A stretch of 64,000 nucleotides of DNA from Thraustochytrium sp. TN22 (lineage: Eukaryota; Sar; Bigyra; Thraustochytrida; Thraustochytriidae). A program made the translations under genes and the position numbers. The notes under the pieces were generated by a model. The model searched no databases, was not told the DNA's origin, and was given only the letters and a program-made list of their open reading frames with translations. The DNA is taken from the NCBI GenBank assembly GCA_013306675.1, contig JABLUY010000100.1:1-64000 (forward strand). The letters run 5' to 3'. Of the stretch, positions 9,045 through 17,438 are shown piece after piece. Numbering within the stretch: position 1 is the first letter of the stretch; each line of letters begins with the position of its first letter.

Positions 9045-10418
9045 ATGGTTGATGGCGGCCTCGCGCCGCTGGCTCTGCGCGTCTCTGCCGTCAGAGCGTC
9101 AAGGCATGGCGTCTTCGGGGACGGTGTGAAGCAGTCCATCGTCGTGTACCACCCGTCCGCACCAGACTATGCGAACGCGTTCAGGCCGAGTGGTCCGATC
9201 GTACTGCCGTTCCCAGACAATCCGCTACGCGTTGTGGTGGATATGAAAGGCAACTGGGACTCGGGCAGAGTGGCGGTGCTTCCGCTGCTGCATGCGCTGA
9301 GCCTCGTCGAGCATCTCGAGTTCAGCTCGATGCCGCAGCAGATCGTGGACGCGCTCTGCTCACACCTGGCTACCGGCGGCTTCACGCTGAGCGCGACCGT
9401 CTCCTTTGGCCCTGGCTTGGTGGCTCGGCTTCGGCCTGGCAGCGCCGATGCGACGGGAGAAGATGAGCCCATGCTGCGGCTGCGCGCGGCGCCTTCCCCG
9501 CACTTGGCGATTGCGGAGGCGGCGCGGCGCTTCGCCGCGTCCGCGATCGTGGCGCCGCGCTTTAGTTTGCCGCCCTTGAGCGCCGAGACCATTGAGCTGC
9601 GGGGCAGTGGCGCCGCTCTGGTGGACGAGACCATCAACCGATCCCAGGTCCGGCACGTGGTGTGCGACGAAGAGTCCTTTGCGCACCTCGCCTGGCGGCT
9701 CACCAGAGTGGTGAGTTGGACCGTGTACGCAAGTAGCGTCGCCGGCCTCAAGGCAGGTGTCTCGAAGCTCGTGAGCGTCATCCATGAGACTGCAGAGACC
9801 GCGCTCGAGCCTCTCAACATGCCTGCGCGCTCGCTGCTCGTCCGTTTATCTGGCTGGACGTCCAAGGCGGCGGCCGAAGCCGACGGGACGCTGGCCGACC
9901 TGCACGCATGCATGACGGAGCTCTACTGCGCACTGCCGCTCCTGGTCACCACACACGTGTCCGCCTCGGCCTCCTCTGCCCTCGCCGAGTGGCTCAGGCC
10001 CCCGAGACTTCCCGTGGCGGTGCTACTCATGAACGAGCTGAACGGGGAGCTCGCGCTCCAAGAGTCTCGAGCCACCTGGGGGGCGCGCGCAAAGCCCTTC
10101 GTGACGCTTGAGGAGAAGCGGGCCGCAGTACCGAGTGCCGAGGCCTGGCTGGCCGGCGGCCGCGGCCCCCCCTGCTTCAACGACGTGCGCGCGCTGCAGT
10201 CCGAGCTCCGCGAGGCCCGGGCCTCCGGGCACGCCAAGCATGTGTCAGGCCTCGCGCTCAAGCTCGCCGTGGCCTCCTTTTCCTACGCAACGATCCTGAT
10301 CCATGCTGCGGAACTCGCGCAGCGGAAACGCGGCCGTGGCCGCCGCGCCGAGGAGGGCGACGAGGACATGGACAGCGAATACCGCGCATGGGCGGGCGGC
10401 CGCCAGCGCCTCTTTTGA
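9045..10418 (+). CDS. Hypothetical protein, 457 residues
   Basis: The ATG at 9045 lies in a good context (TTGCCATGG), 31 bases beyond the transposon's right target site. The protein is soluble-looking, without signal peptide or membrane helices. It has alternating strand/helix segments in the first half (VVYHPSAPDYANAF, LRVVVDMKGNWDSGRV, LLHALSLVEHLEF) and Ala/Leu-rich helices in the second half. The C-terminus has a basic cluster (QRKRGRGRR) followed by an acidic one (EEGDEDMDSEY), which could be a nuclear localisation signal. The pattern of short strands with leucines is slightly reminiscent of leucine-rich repeat or F-box proteins, but no repeat can be aligned. Third-position G/C bias supports coding. 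I do not recognise the function. Confidence 0.7.
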   Translation: MVDGGLAPLALRVSAVRASRHGVFGDGVKQSIVVYHPSAPDYANAFRPSGPIVLPFPDNPLRVVVDMKGNWDSGRVAVLPLLHALSLVEHLEFSSMPQQIVDALCSHLATGGFTLSATVSFGPGLVARLRPGSADATGEDEPMLRLRAAPSPHLAIAEAARRFAASAIVAPRFSLPPLSAETIELRGSGAALVDETINRSQVRHVVCDEESFAHLAWRLTRVVSWTVYASSVAGLKAGVSKLVSVIHETAETALEPLNMPARSLLVRLSGWTSKAAAEADGTLADLHACMTELYCALPLLVTTHVSASASSALAEWLRPPRLPVAVLLMNELNGELALQESRATWGARAKPFVTLEEKRAAVPSAEAWLAGGRGPPCFNDVRALQSELREARASGHAKHVSGLALKLAVASFSYATILIHAAELAQRKRGRGRRAEEGDEDMDSEYRAWAGGRQRLF

Positions 10419-10510
10419 TCAGCCTGCCGGCTCCCCCTCTCTTCTTTTTTTCCACATAAAATGCAAGTCAGGTTTTTGTAGCATAGACGAGCCGAGCGAG
10501 ACCAGCCAGC

Positions 10511-10972
10511 ATGGCGACGGCGACAGCTTGGACTCTCGGCAGGCACGCGCTCCTGGCGCTCCTGGCGCTCTCGGCGCTCGGCTTGGCGAACGGCACCGAA
10601 ATCACGACCCGCCCGGACGACAGCACCTCGCTCGCGGTGCAGTCCGACATCATCCTGCGCCCCGATGACAACACCACAGAGGTCGGCAACAGTGCCGGCA
10701 ACTTCCTAGGCCACAACGTGCGCGTCACGGACGACTACATTTACACGCACGCCGCCGATTACTACGTCAAGGTCTGGCGGCTAACCTACAGGCGCGGCCG
10801 GGAGGAGGACTCGGAGGACCCGGCAGGGAGGCCCGGAGGGGCGCGAGGAATTGAAGGGGGCAAGGACGGGGATCAGGTTCACGGTTTACGGAAAGTTATG
10901 GTCAAGGCGCGAGGCTGCCGCGAGGGCGAGGCAGCCGGGGCTCGGGGGAGACGAGCAGCTGCAGAGAGGTAG
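10511..10972 (+). CDS. Small putative secreted protein
   Basis: The frame starts at an ATG and gives 153 residues. Residues 1-28 form a clear signal peptide (RHALLALLALSALGLANG). They are followed by a repeated motif, TRPDDST and LRPDDNTT, with potential N-glycosylation sites. From about residue 97 the sequence turns into an Arg/Gly/Glu-rich tail of poorer codon quality. A CTAACCTACAG, which looks like a branch point plus acceptor, sits at the transition near 10791. The real 3' part may therefore be spliced differently, or the gene may be decayed. No family is recognised. The N-terminal 95 residues are the better-supported part. Confidence 0.45.
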   Translation: MATATAWTLGRHALLALLALSALGLANGTEITTRPDDSTSLAVQSDIILRPDDNTTEVGNSAGNFLGHNVRVTDDYIYTHAADYYVKVWRLTYRRGREEDSEDPAGRPGGARGIEGGKDGDQVHGLRKVMVKARGCREGEAAGARGRRAAAER

Positions 10973-11377
10973 ATACGAGCCGCATGCGCGGCGGTAAAGA
11001 AGCATAATCAACTAGGGTGCGGAGTGCGTGCAGCGAGCGAAGCTGCCGGGATAGGGGGACCAGGGCTGCGAGCGATGAGCGAGACCGTCCCGGTCTGGAT
11101 GACGAAGCAGGTCTGGATCGTTGCACATGCCGAGACCACCCAGGTCTTGGCCATTGCACATGCAATGTACGTCAGGTGACCACGCCCAGGCTGAGGCCAT
11201 CCCAGCCTGGCCCACTAGGTCGTCTCGGGTCTTGGCCATCGTACAGTCTCGCCTCTTGGCGTATTGACAGCGAGCGTCGCGCTTGGTTCGCTTCTATCGT
11301 ACGTGCTTCGAGTCGCCGCATCGCGCTTGGGCGCCATCAGCACTCCACACCAAGGGCGCCGCCTCCTTCCTTTACAG
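10973..11377. other. Intergenic region with short repeats
   Basis: No gene is supported. It contains a repeated TTGCACATGC (about 11119 and 11153), a repeated CAGGTCT word and an inverted repeat, CCAGGCTG at 11186-11193 pairing with CAGCCTGG at 11203-11210. It is the 3' side of the IMP1-like gene. Confidence 0.5.
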
Positions 11378-11827
11378 TTAGTGCACGGGGCCAATGTCGG
11401 AGAGCGGCCAGAGACGGAAAAAGACGCGGCCCTTGATGAGCCCGAGGGGGACCGGGCCATAGGCGCGCGAGTCTGTAGAGTTGCGTGGGTTGTCGCCCTC
11501 GAGCCACACGCGGCCCTTGGGTACCCGCACGACGCGGTCGCGCTCATACGGGTATCGCTTCGCGACGCGCACGCGCTCGCCGGCCAGCCCCTTGACGCGC
11601 TTGCACACGGTCTGCCTCGGGTTGGTGGGCGACTGTGCAATCACCACGTCTCCCTTATTGATGTCCAGCCTCTGCGGCGCGATGCGGTCCACGAGCACGA
11701 TATCGCCGGCGCTGGAAAAGGTCGGCAGCATCGACGGCCCCACGCACATGGTCACCTCGAACACGTACGTGTTCACCACGTACAAGAAGGACCCAAACTT
11801 GACCAGCTTCCACGCATTCTGCATCAT
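11378..11827 (-). CDS. Mitochondrial inner membrane protease subunit 1 (IMP1-like signal peptidase)
   Basis: The ATG at 11827 gives 149 residues, normal for this family. An open Arg-rich extension upstream has no ATG. The protein is an S26-type serine protease of the inner mitochondrial membrane that cleaves sorting signals from proteins facing the intermembrane space. The N-terminal hydrophobic segment (about 9-25) leads directly to the catalytic serine in VGPSMLPTF (Ser32). The general-base lysine lies in CKRVKGLAGE (Lys76). The conserved C-terminal box runs from GRVWLEGDNPRNSTDSRAYG to PLGLIKGRVFF. The residues expected for activity are present. It is head to head with the EF-hand/calpain-like gene, with 348 bases between the two start codons. 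Imp1 is preferred over Imp2 because of NSTDSRAYGPV, but this rests on memory of the families. Confidence 0.9.
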   Translation of the reverse strand: MMQNAWKLVKFGSFLYVVNTYVFEVTMCVGPSMLPTFSSAGDIVLVDRIAPQRLDINKGDVVIAQSPTNPRQTVCKRVKGLAGERVRVAKRYPYERDRVVRVPKGRVWLEGDNPRNSTDSRAYGPVPLGLIKGRVFFRLWPLSDIGPVH

Positions 11828-12175
11828 GCTTGCGTCGCCGCCGCCCCGCCGCCGCCGCCGCCGCCGCCGCCGCTCGCGCGTGCTCAGAAGAAGCAAGCCT
11901 CGATGGTGCGAGTCTGACGGTCTGCGCGCTCTGCACCAAGGGGCCTAAGCCGCGAGGCGCCGCGGCCGGGCACCTCCGCGGCCCAACGGGTCGCCTCCTC
12001 CGAGTCCTCCTACTACTACTCTGGTATGGTATGGGGTGCTACGACGCGGAGGACGTGTCCTGCGAGCCCGACGGCGAACGACAGCGTCAATGCCGCTTTG
12101 CGGCCTTTGAGAGTACGCCGCAGGCCCAAGTGCGGCGCTCCAGGCCGGCAAGCCTGCCGTGCCAGGGCCGCCCTC

Positions 12176-14675
12176 ATGGGCAACGCGGGCGGGGCGCTGC
12201 AGGGCCGCGCCCAGCTCGTGCCGAGCGCAAGGCGCTTCACGCTCTGTACGTATGTGGTGCTTGCGACGACACGACGAAGGAGGACGAGGAGACTGACGAA
12301 GTAGGGCGTACTGCTGCTACTGCTGCTGCTGTTGCTGTTGTTGTTGCTGCTGCTGCTGCTGCTGCTGTTGCTGCTGTTGCTGCTGCTGCTGCTGTTGCTG
12401 CTTCTGCTGCAGGTCTCAAGCGCGACGTGGACCGCGTTCGAGAGCGACATCGCGAGTGCGGATCACCGCTCGCGCTCGATGTCGCCAAGCTAGCCTTCGT
12501 GGCAGAGCTTCAGGACCAGGTACGTGCTCACGGGGCTCCGTTCGGAGGCCGGAGGCAGGGCCAGCGCTTGCTGACGGTGACGTGCCGGACGGACAGGAGG
12601 CCAAGAGCTTCTTCAAGGTGCTTGACACGGAACAACGCGGCCTCATCGATGCCTGCGAAGCACTGGCGCTGATTGCGCTCGTGTCCAGCATGACGCACGA
12701 GGAGAAGCTGGCCTTTGTGTACGGTGTGTTTGACTTTGGCGGCCGCGGCTCGCTGACCCTTGACGAAGTGGTCATTCTACTGCACGCGGTCAGCTCCGGC
12801 GCCCACAAGCTGGACGCGGCCGTGCCGTGCCCCGCGCTGGAGGACGTCGAGGTGCTCGTCAAGCGAACCTTTGCGCGCGTCGGCAAGACCATCGACGAGG
12901 AGGTCGCCGCGGAGGAGCTTGAGATCTTCTGCCGCCTCAACACGGGCGTCGCCAACGTTCTGCAGTACATCTCCGGCGCCGCGCAGCTAGGCCGTGTGGC
13001 GCCGGGCCAGCGCTGGCGCGACGCAGACTTTGACGACTTGGAGTGCGTGCTCTATGGCCGCGACGCTCCAACGCAGGACGCCGCCGGCCTCGACGACGGC
13101 CGCCCCTTCGGCAGCTGCAGCAACTTCACCTGGCGCGAGCCGCCACCAGACTACGTCGTGATTTTGCCGGACGGCGTGGTCGCCTCGCGCGTGTGCCCTG
13201 GTGTGAATTTTAATCGCGCCGTCTGCGACGCGCTCTCGGTCTGCGCGACGCGGCCTAAGCTGCTGCAGGCCCTCTTCGCAATGACTGGCCAGGAAGGCGC
13301 CGGCCGCTTCACGCTGCGCCTCTTTCACGCCGGCGCCTGGGCCCTCGTCTCGGTGGATGAGCGTCTCCTGTGCTCTCGTGCGGACTCTTGCGCGGCGTGC
13401 GCCTCGCACGCCCGCCCCTTTGCGGGCTTTTGCCACGCCGTCGACCACGCTGGCGAGGTTTGGATGCACCTCGTGGAGAAGGCGCTCGCCAAACTCCTCG
13501 GGTCCTTTTCCGCGCTCGCCTGCCTCTCCACGCTCGATGTGCTGGAGATGCTCACTGGCGGCGTCAGCGCCCTGGAATCCATCAGGACCAACTCCGTAGA
13601 GGCCTTCAAGATTCTGCGCCGCGGGGCTGGCCAGGGCGTCCTGGGCCTTGTGCGCCGCTCCGGGCCAGCGCCCGGTGCGCACCTGCGAAAGGCAGAGCGC
13701 GCCGGGGCCAAGGGTATCGTGCCTGGCGCGCTCTATGCCGTGCACGCGGTGCGTCCTACCGAGCTGCAGCTTCGCATCCCGGCCGTCGCACGTCGCGCCC
13801 ACGCCTATCACAACACTCTCTCCAAGTCTGAAAACGCAGCCTCAACTGAGCCGCCAGAGCCGCAGGAGGAGCAACCAAACGAGGAGCGCAGCGAGTCGGA
13901 GCAGGAGGAGCATCAGCCGAAACGACCAGTCGAAGGGCTCTTCACGATGCCGCTCGAAGACGCGCTCGCCATCTTTCACGAGGCCGTGGCATGCCACATC
14001 TTCGAGCTGGAGCGCTGGGCTACGCGCGTGGTGCGCGCGAGCATGGTGGCCGGCGGCCTGCTCAACGCGCCTGCCTGGGCCAACAATGACCAGCATTGCC
14101 TGGAGGTGCGCACCGAGAGCGCCACGGTGTCCGTGACCGTGTACCAGGGCGAGGTGTCGCGCGGCGCCTCGGCCTGCGCCATCTTGGCGCACGACTTTGG
14201 CAACGCGCAGGACGGCGACCAGGTCGTGCCGGCGACCATGCTGCGTAGGGGTGCGCTCCAAGGACCCGGCGCGCTGCGTGACCTCAACAAACACTCCGCT
14301 ACTCTCGAGGTCACGCTGCCCCGCGGCAAGTACGTCATTCTCGTCCTCGACGAGCGCGTGGGCCAGCGCATTGACTACGCCCTGCTTGTCCACTGCAAGC
14401 GCATTCCAGATCTCGCCACGGGAGACACGTTTGCCTTTTGGGCGCATGATGACCTCGACTGGCAGGATGCCGACGCCGCCCGCGACGACGCACTCGCCGC
14501 TGGCGCCGCAGACAAGCTCTCGCAGGGCCAAGTCGAGGCGCTCTGCAAGACGCGTCCGCTCGCCTCGCCAGACCGCGACAGCCCCTTGCACGCTCTGCTT
14601 GCCCACCTACACTGTCTCGCCGCACAGCGAGTGCTCGACCGCAGTCAGGCTCTCCTCGGCGCAAGCCCATTGTAG
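12176..14675 (+). CDS. EF-hand/calpain-like protein, probably N-myristoylated and catalytically inactive
   Basis: My model has three exons: 12176-12245, 12413-12519 and 12597-14675 (751 residues). The donors are GTACGTATG and GTACGTGCT, the acceptors are CTGCTGCAG and CGGACAG, and phases agree. Exon 1 begins MGNAGGALQG, a good myristoylation signal. Two EF-hand loops follow, DTEQRGLIDACE (about 68-79) and DFGGRGSLTLDE. Residues about 230-440 resemble the calpain protease core (FTLRLFHAGAWALVSVDERL, VEKALAKLLGSFSAL, LEMLTGG). The active site is degenerate: the QGxxGDC motif is not recognisable although a Cys remains near 269, and the GHAY histidine motif reads GALY near 435. The C-terminal part (LEVTLPRGKYVILVLDERVG) resembles the calpain beta-sandwich domain. 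A membrane-anchored, calcium-responsive, non-proteolytic role is inferred. The first exon is the least certain part. Confidence 0.7.
12310..12411. repeat. CTG/GTT trinucleotide repeat inside a predicted intron
   Basis: About 100 bases of CTG units with interspersed TTG and GTT fill the 3' half of the first predicted intron of the calpain-like gene and run directly into its acceptor (TTCTGCTGCAG). Read as protein it gives only an Ala/Val run. Confidence 0.8.
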
Positions 14676-15353
14676 TTGGAGCATGTCGTCGAGCTGCGGC
14701 TGCAACATTCGAGGCCTTGGGGAGGAAGCGCGTGTTGTCATTCGCGCGTGTAGTCATTCGCGCGTGTAGTCATTCTAATGAAAACAGAACTGTGTGAGGG
14801 CCTTGGTCTTGCACTACTGAAATAGCGCGGAGTGGAGCGCCATCTCATCGCCTTTCTTCATGCCAAAGCTGCCTCGGTGATGCTGCCACACCACCTCCAA
14901 GGGCACCGGAAGACCTCGGGTAGTTCGTCCGTAAGCAGTACATCGTTAGCACAAATGTACTGCGCTAGCCTACCGCACGGAGCTCATCAACCGGCGCTCT
15001 CCGAGTCACAGTCGTCGTACGTCGTGATTGGTCGTCTCCTCCCCGGGGCACAGAGCCAGCGGCACGTGCCCGTCGCTTTGTCGAAGAACCTCCTACTCTC
15101 CAGCCATGCCAAGAATCATGCCATGCCCGGCCCAAGCTCCGAGCTCGCAGGCCTGGGCGGCGCCCGGGTCCTCCACCAGAGCCCTGACCCCGAGCTCGAC
15201 GTCCTCCGCCGAGTCGCCGTCCTCGCCGTCGGCGGCGAAGGCGGCCGCGTGGAACTTGAACTTCTCCGAGTCCGAGTCGCTGACAAAGTAAAAAAAAAGA
15301 GTCAAAGTCGCGCGCGCAGGCAGGCAAGCAAAGACCGAACGACGCGCGCAGCG
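14676..15353. other. Intergenic region with a 16 bp tandem repeat and a possible minus-strand exon
   Basis: At 14738-14775 the unit TCATTCGCGCGTGTAG occurs two and a half times. On the minus strand 15093-15279 reads as coding-like sequence (SDSDSEKFKFHAAAFAADGE onward to a TAG). It is preceded by TTTTTTTTACTTTGTCAG, a strong acceptor, but no donor exon is possible without overlapping the SNARE-like gene. I regard it as an unresolved exon or gene remnant. Confidence 0.4.
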
Positions 15354-15983
15354 ATGGAGAGCGCGGGCGCGGGCGCGGGCGCGGCGGCGGCGGCGGCAGC
15401 GGCAGCGGGTTCCGCGGCGGGCAGCGATGGCGGCGAGGCGGCGGCGCTGGGGCTGGGCCCCGAGGCGCAGCGCGCGGAGGCGCTGACGGCGGCGCTGGAG
15501 GCGGCGGTGCGCGGCGAGGACAAGCGCGCCGCGCAGGAGGCCGTGCGCGAGTGCGAGGCGGCGCTCAAGGGCGCCGAGGTGGAGGTGCGCACGGCGGACC
15601 TGGGCGCCGAGGCCAAGGACAAGGCCAGGGCCTGGCTGCGCGCGCGCAAGGCGCGCCTGCAGGCCGCGCAGCGCGACCTGCTGCTGGGCGGCGCGGGCGC
15701 CGGCCAGCGCGACGGCGCCGCCACGCAGGCCTTCAAGGACCGCCAGATGGCCGTCACGCAGCGCGCTGAAGGCCAGACTGAGACGCTCGCGCAGTCGCTG
15801 CGCACGCTGCGCGAGACCGAGGACCAGGCCGGCGGCATCCTCTTCTCGCTCGCCAAGCAGAAGGAGACCATCGCTTCGGCCTCAGAAAAGGTCGGCCAGG
15901 CCGAGGCGGACATGGCCTACTCGGACCGCCTGCTCAACAACATGAAGTCCTGGTGGCGCATTGGCTCCATCCAGAAGAAGTAA
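15354..15983 (+). CDS. Qb-SNARE-like protein without a membrane anchor
   Basis: The ATG at 15354 gives 209 residues. After an Ala/Gly-rich start (residues 1-45) comes a helical segment, VRECEAALKGAEVEVRTADL onward, patterned like the N-terminal domain of Vti1/NPSN SNAREs. Residues about 140-198 form a heptad-rich SNARE-like helix, with ETLAQSLRTLRETEDQAG, then LFSLAKQKETIASASEKVGQ, then DMAYSDRLLNNMKSWW. SNAREs drive vesicle fusion by four-helix bundling. Vti1 and NPSN proteins end in a transmembrane helix. This one stops at IGSIQKK, more like SNAP-25/SNAP-29 proteins, which are attached in other ways. The stop overlaps an AAGTAAGA word that would make a good donor, but no downstream exon encoding a membrane helix was found. 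The neighbouring macro-domain gene is convergent. Confidence 0.6.
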   Translation: MESAGAGAGAAAAAAAAAGSAAGSDGGEAAALGLGPEAQRAEALTAALEAAVRGEDKRAAQEAVRECEAALKGAEVEVRTADLGAEAKDKARAWLRARKARLQAAQRDLLLGGAGAGQRDGAATQAFKDRQMAVTQRAEGQTETLAQSLRTLRETEDQAGGILFSLAKQKETIASASEKVGQAEADMAYSDRLLNNMKSWWRIGSIQKK

Positions 15984-16100
15984 GAACGTCGCCGTCAGCG
16001 TCGTCGGCCGCTGGCCCTCGGCGTGCCGCCGCGATGCTGCTCCGCCAGCCACCAGGCCAGGTCGTAGAACCATGTACACAACTGTCAGTTCCTTTTCAGC

Positions 16101-16832
16101 TTACATCAGGCCGGCCTTGGCAAGCACCTGCTCGCACGGGAGATTCACGACGATACGGAGCAGGCCGTGTCCTGGCACGGGCCGCTCGCCCAGCACATGC
16201 GCGAGAACTTGGGCCGACTGCAGCAGCGAGAAGCCTCGAGCGCCGCTTCCAAGCAGCGGCAAGTCCATCACCACCTCTCTCGCTCCCGCTCCGCCACCAC
16301 GTGCCTGGAAGCCGAGCTGCAGCGCGCACTCAAAGGCCGCGTGCAGCAACGAATTAGCGTCCATGCTGTTCGCGAACGGGACGGCCACGTGCACCAGAGC
16401 ATCCACGCCAAGGTCGGCGAGACGGCCCGGCGCGCTAGAGCGCACGGCCGCCCCGACCTTGAGCGGCACGGCGTGCCGGCGTAGCTCCTCGCGGAGGGCC
16501 GCGCCGCCCATGGCGTGCACGCAGCCGTCCACGGACTGCGCAGGGTACACCATGTTCGGCCCGGCCTCCATGCCGCCCCAAGCCGACGTGAGCTGCTGCT
16601 CTGCGCGTGGCACAGGGCCTCCCCTCGGAAAGTACGCGCACCGCGTGCCCTCAAGCAGCTCGTTGGCCGGGTTCACCAGCACGCGGTCCGCGCCTCGGCG
16701 CTCCGGCGCGCGGCTCACGACGTCCTCCACGCGCCAAACCTGCACCCTTTTATCCGCGCAGCTGGCCAACATTCTCCAGCCCGCGGCGGCTGCGCTGGCC
16801 GTGGCCGCGGCGCTGGTCGTGGCCGCCGCCAT
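16101..16832 (-). CDS. Macro-domain protein
   Basis: The first ATG in frame is at 16832, giving 243 residues. An Ala-rich extension upstream lacks an ATG. After an Ala-rich leader the protein shows the macro-domain pattern: VLVNPANELLEG (VNxAN motif), a Gly-containing loop at SVDGCVHAMGGAALREEL, a strand at LGVDALVHVAVP, and the late DLPLLGSGARGFSLLQSA (P-x-x-G-S-G-x-x-G loop). Macro domains bind or hydrolyse ADP-ribose and its derivatives. The acidic and asparagine positions of the VNPANE loop are retained. An insertion between VNPANE and VDGCVHA carries an additional segment (about 40 residues) that I do not recognise. It may act in ADP-ribose signalling or metabolite repair. Its 5' side faces the amino-acid transporter gene. 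Confidence 0.75.
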   Translation of the reverse strand: MAAATTSAAATASAAAAGWRMLASCADKRVQVWRVEDVVSRAPERRGADRVLVNPANELLEGTRCAYFPRGGPVPRAEQQLTSAWGGMEAGPNMVYPAQSVDGCVHAMGGAALREELRRHAVPLKVGAAVRSSAPGRLADLGVDALVHVAVPFANSMDANSLLHAAFECALQLGFQARGGGAGAREVVMDLPLLGSGARGFSLLQSAQVLAHVLGERPVPGHGLLRIVVNLPCEQVLAKAGLM

Positions 16833-17438
16833 GTCCTCTCCGCCGCGCCGCAGCCACGTTGGCGGGCCAGCCGCGGCCGCGGCCACAGCTCGAGCGTTCT
16901 CGCGCTGCGCCTCGCCGTCCGTCGTCCAGGCGGCTGGCTCTAGCTAGCTCCAGTAGCTCTCGCTCTACTAGCAGCTCGAGCTGGAGCGAGCGCAGCGCCG
17001 CGCGCGGCGCCCGAGCGCCCGAGCGCTCGCCCGCCGCCGCGCGCCGCGCGCAGCCGCGCGCAGCCGCGCAGTTCCAGGTTTGAAGTTTGAAAACGCGGCC
17101 GCGCCGCCCGTGCAGCCGCAGCGCAGCGCGAGAGGCAGGTCCCTAACTAACTCCGCTCCCGGCGGCGGCGCGGCTCGCGGCTCGGTCGCGCGAGGGCGGC
17201 GCGAGGGCGGCGCGGGGCAGCCAGCCGCTGCGCGTGCCGCGCTCGCCGCGCTGCGCTCGCTGCGCTGCGGCTGCGCTGCGCGGGCGACAAAAGCTGGGCT
17301 GGGCGAGTCAGGGACGCGCCGCGTCGGCGGGTGGCAGCGCGCGGCTCTCGTTGTCGCTTGCGCACGTCTTCTTCTTCTTCTTCTTCTTCTTCAGGCACCG
17401 CCAGGCAGGCAGGCGTAGAAGCGCGGCAGGCAGGCAGG
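16833..17438. promoter_or_regulatory. Divergent intergenic region, possible bidirectional promoter
   Basis: It separates the start codons of the macro-domain gene (minus) and the transporter gene (plus). It is very GC-rich, with a CTAGCTAGCTC word near 16940 and a TCT repeat at 17367-17392 followed by TTCAG at 17390-17394. The pyrimidine tract and AG could be the acceptor of a 5' UTR intron, but no donor was established. Confidence 0.35.

Noticed and set aside
16075-16110. A downstream exon for the SNARE-like gene after TTCCTTTTCAG
   Set aside because: The acceptor-like sequence lies at the 3' end of the convergent macro-domain gene, and the following plus-strand frame is its antisense and encodes no membrane helix.
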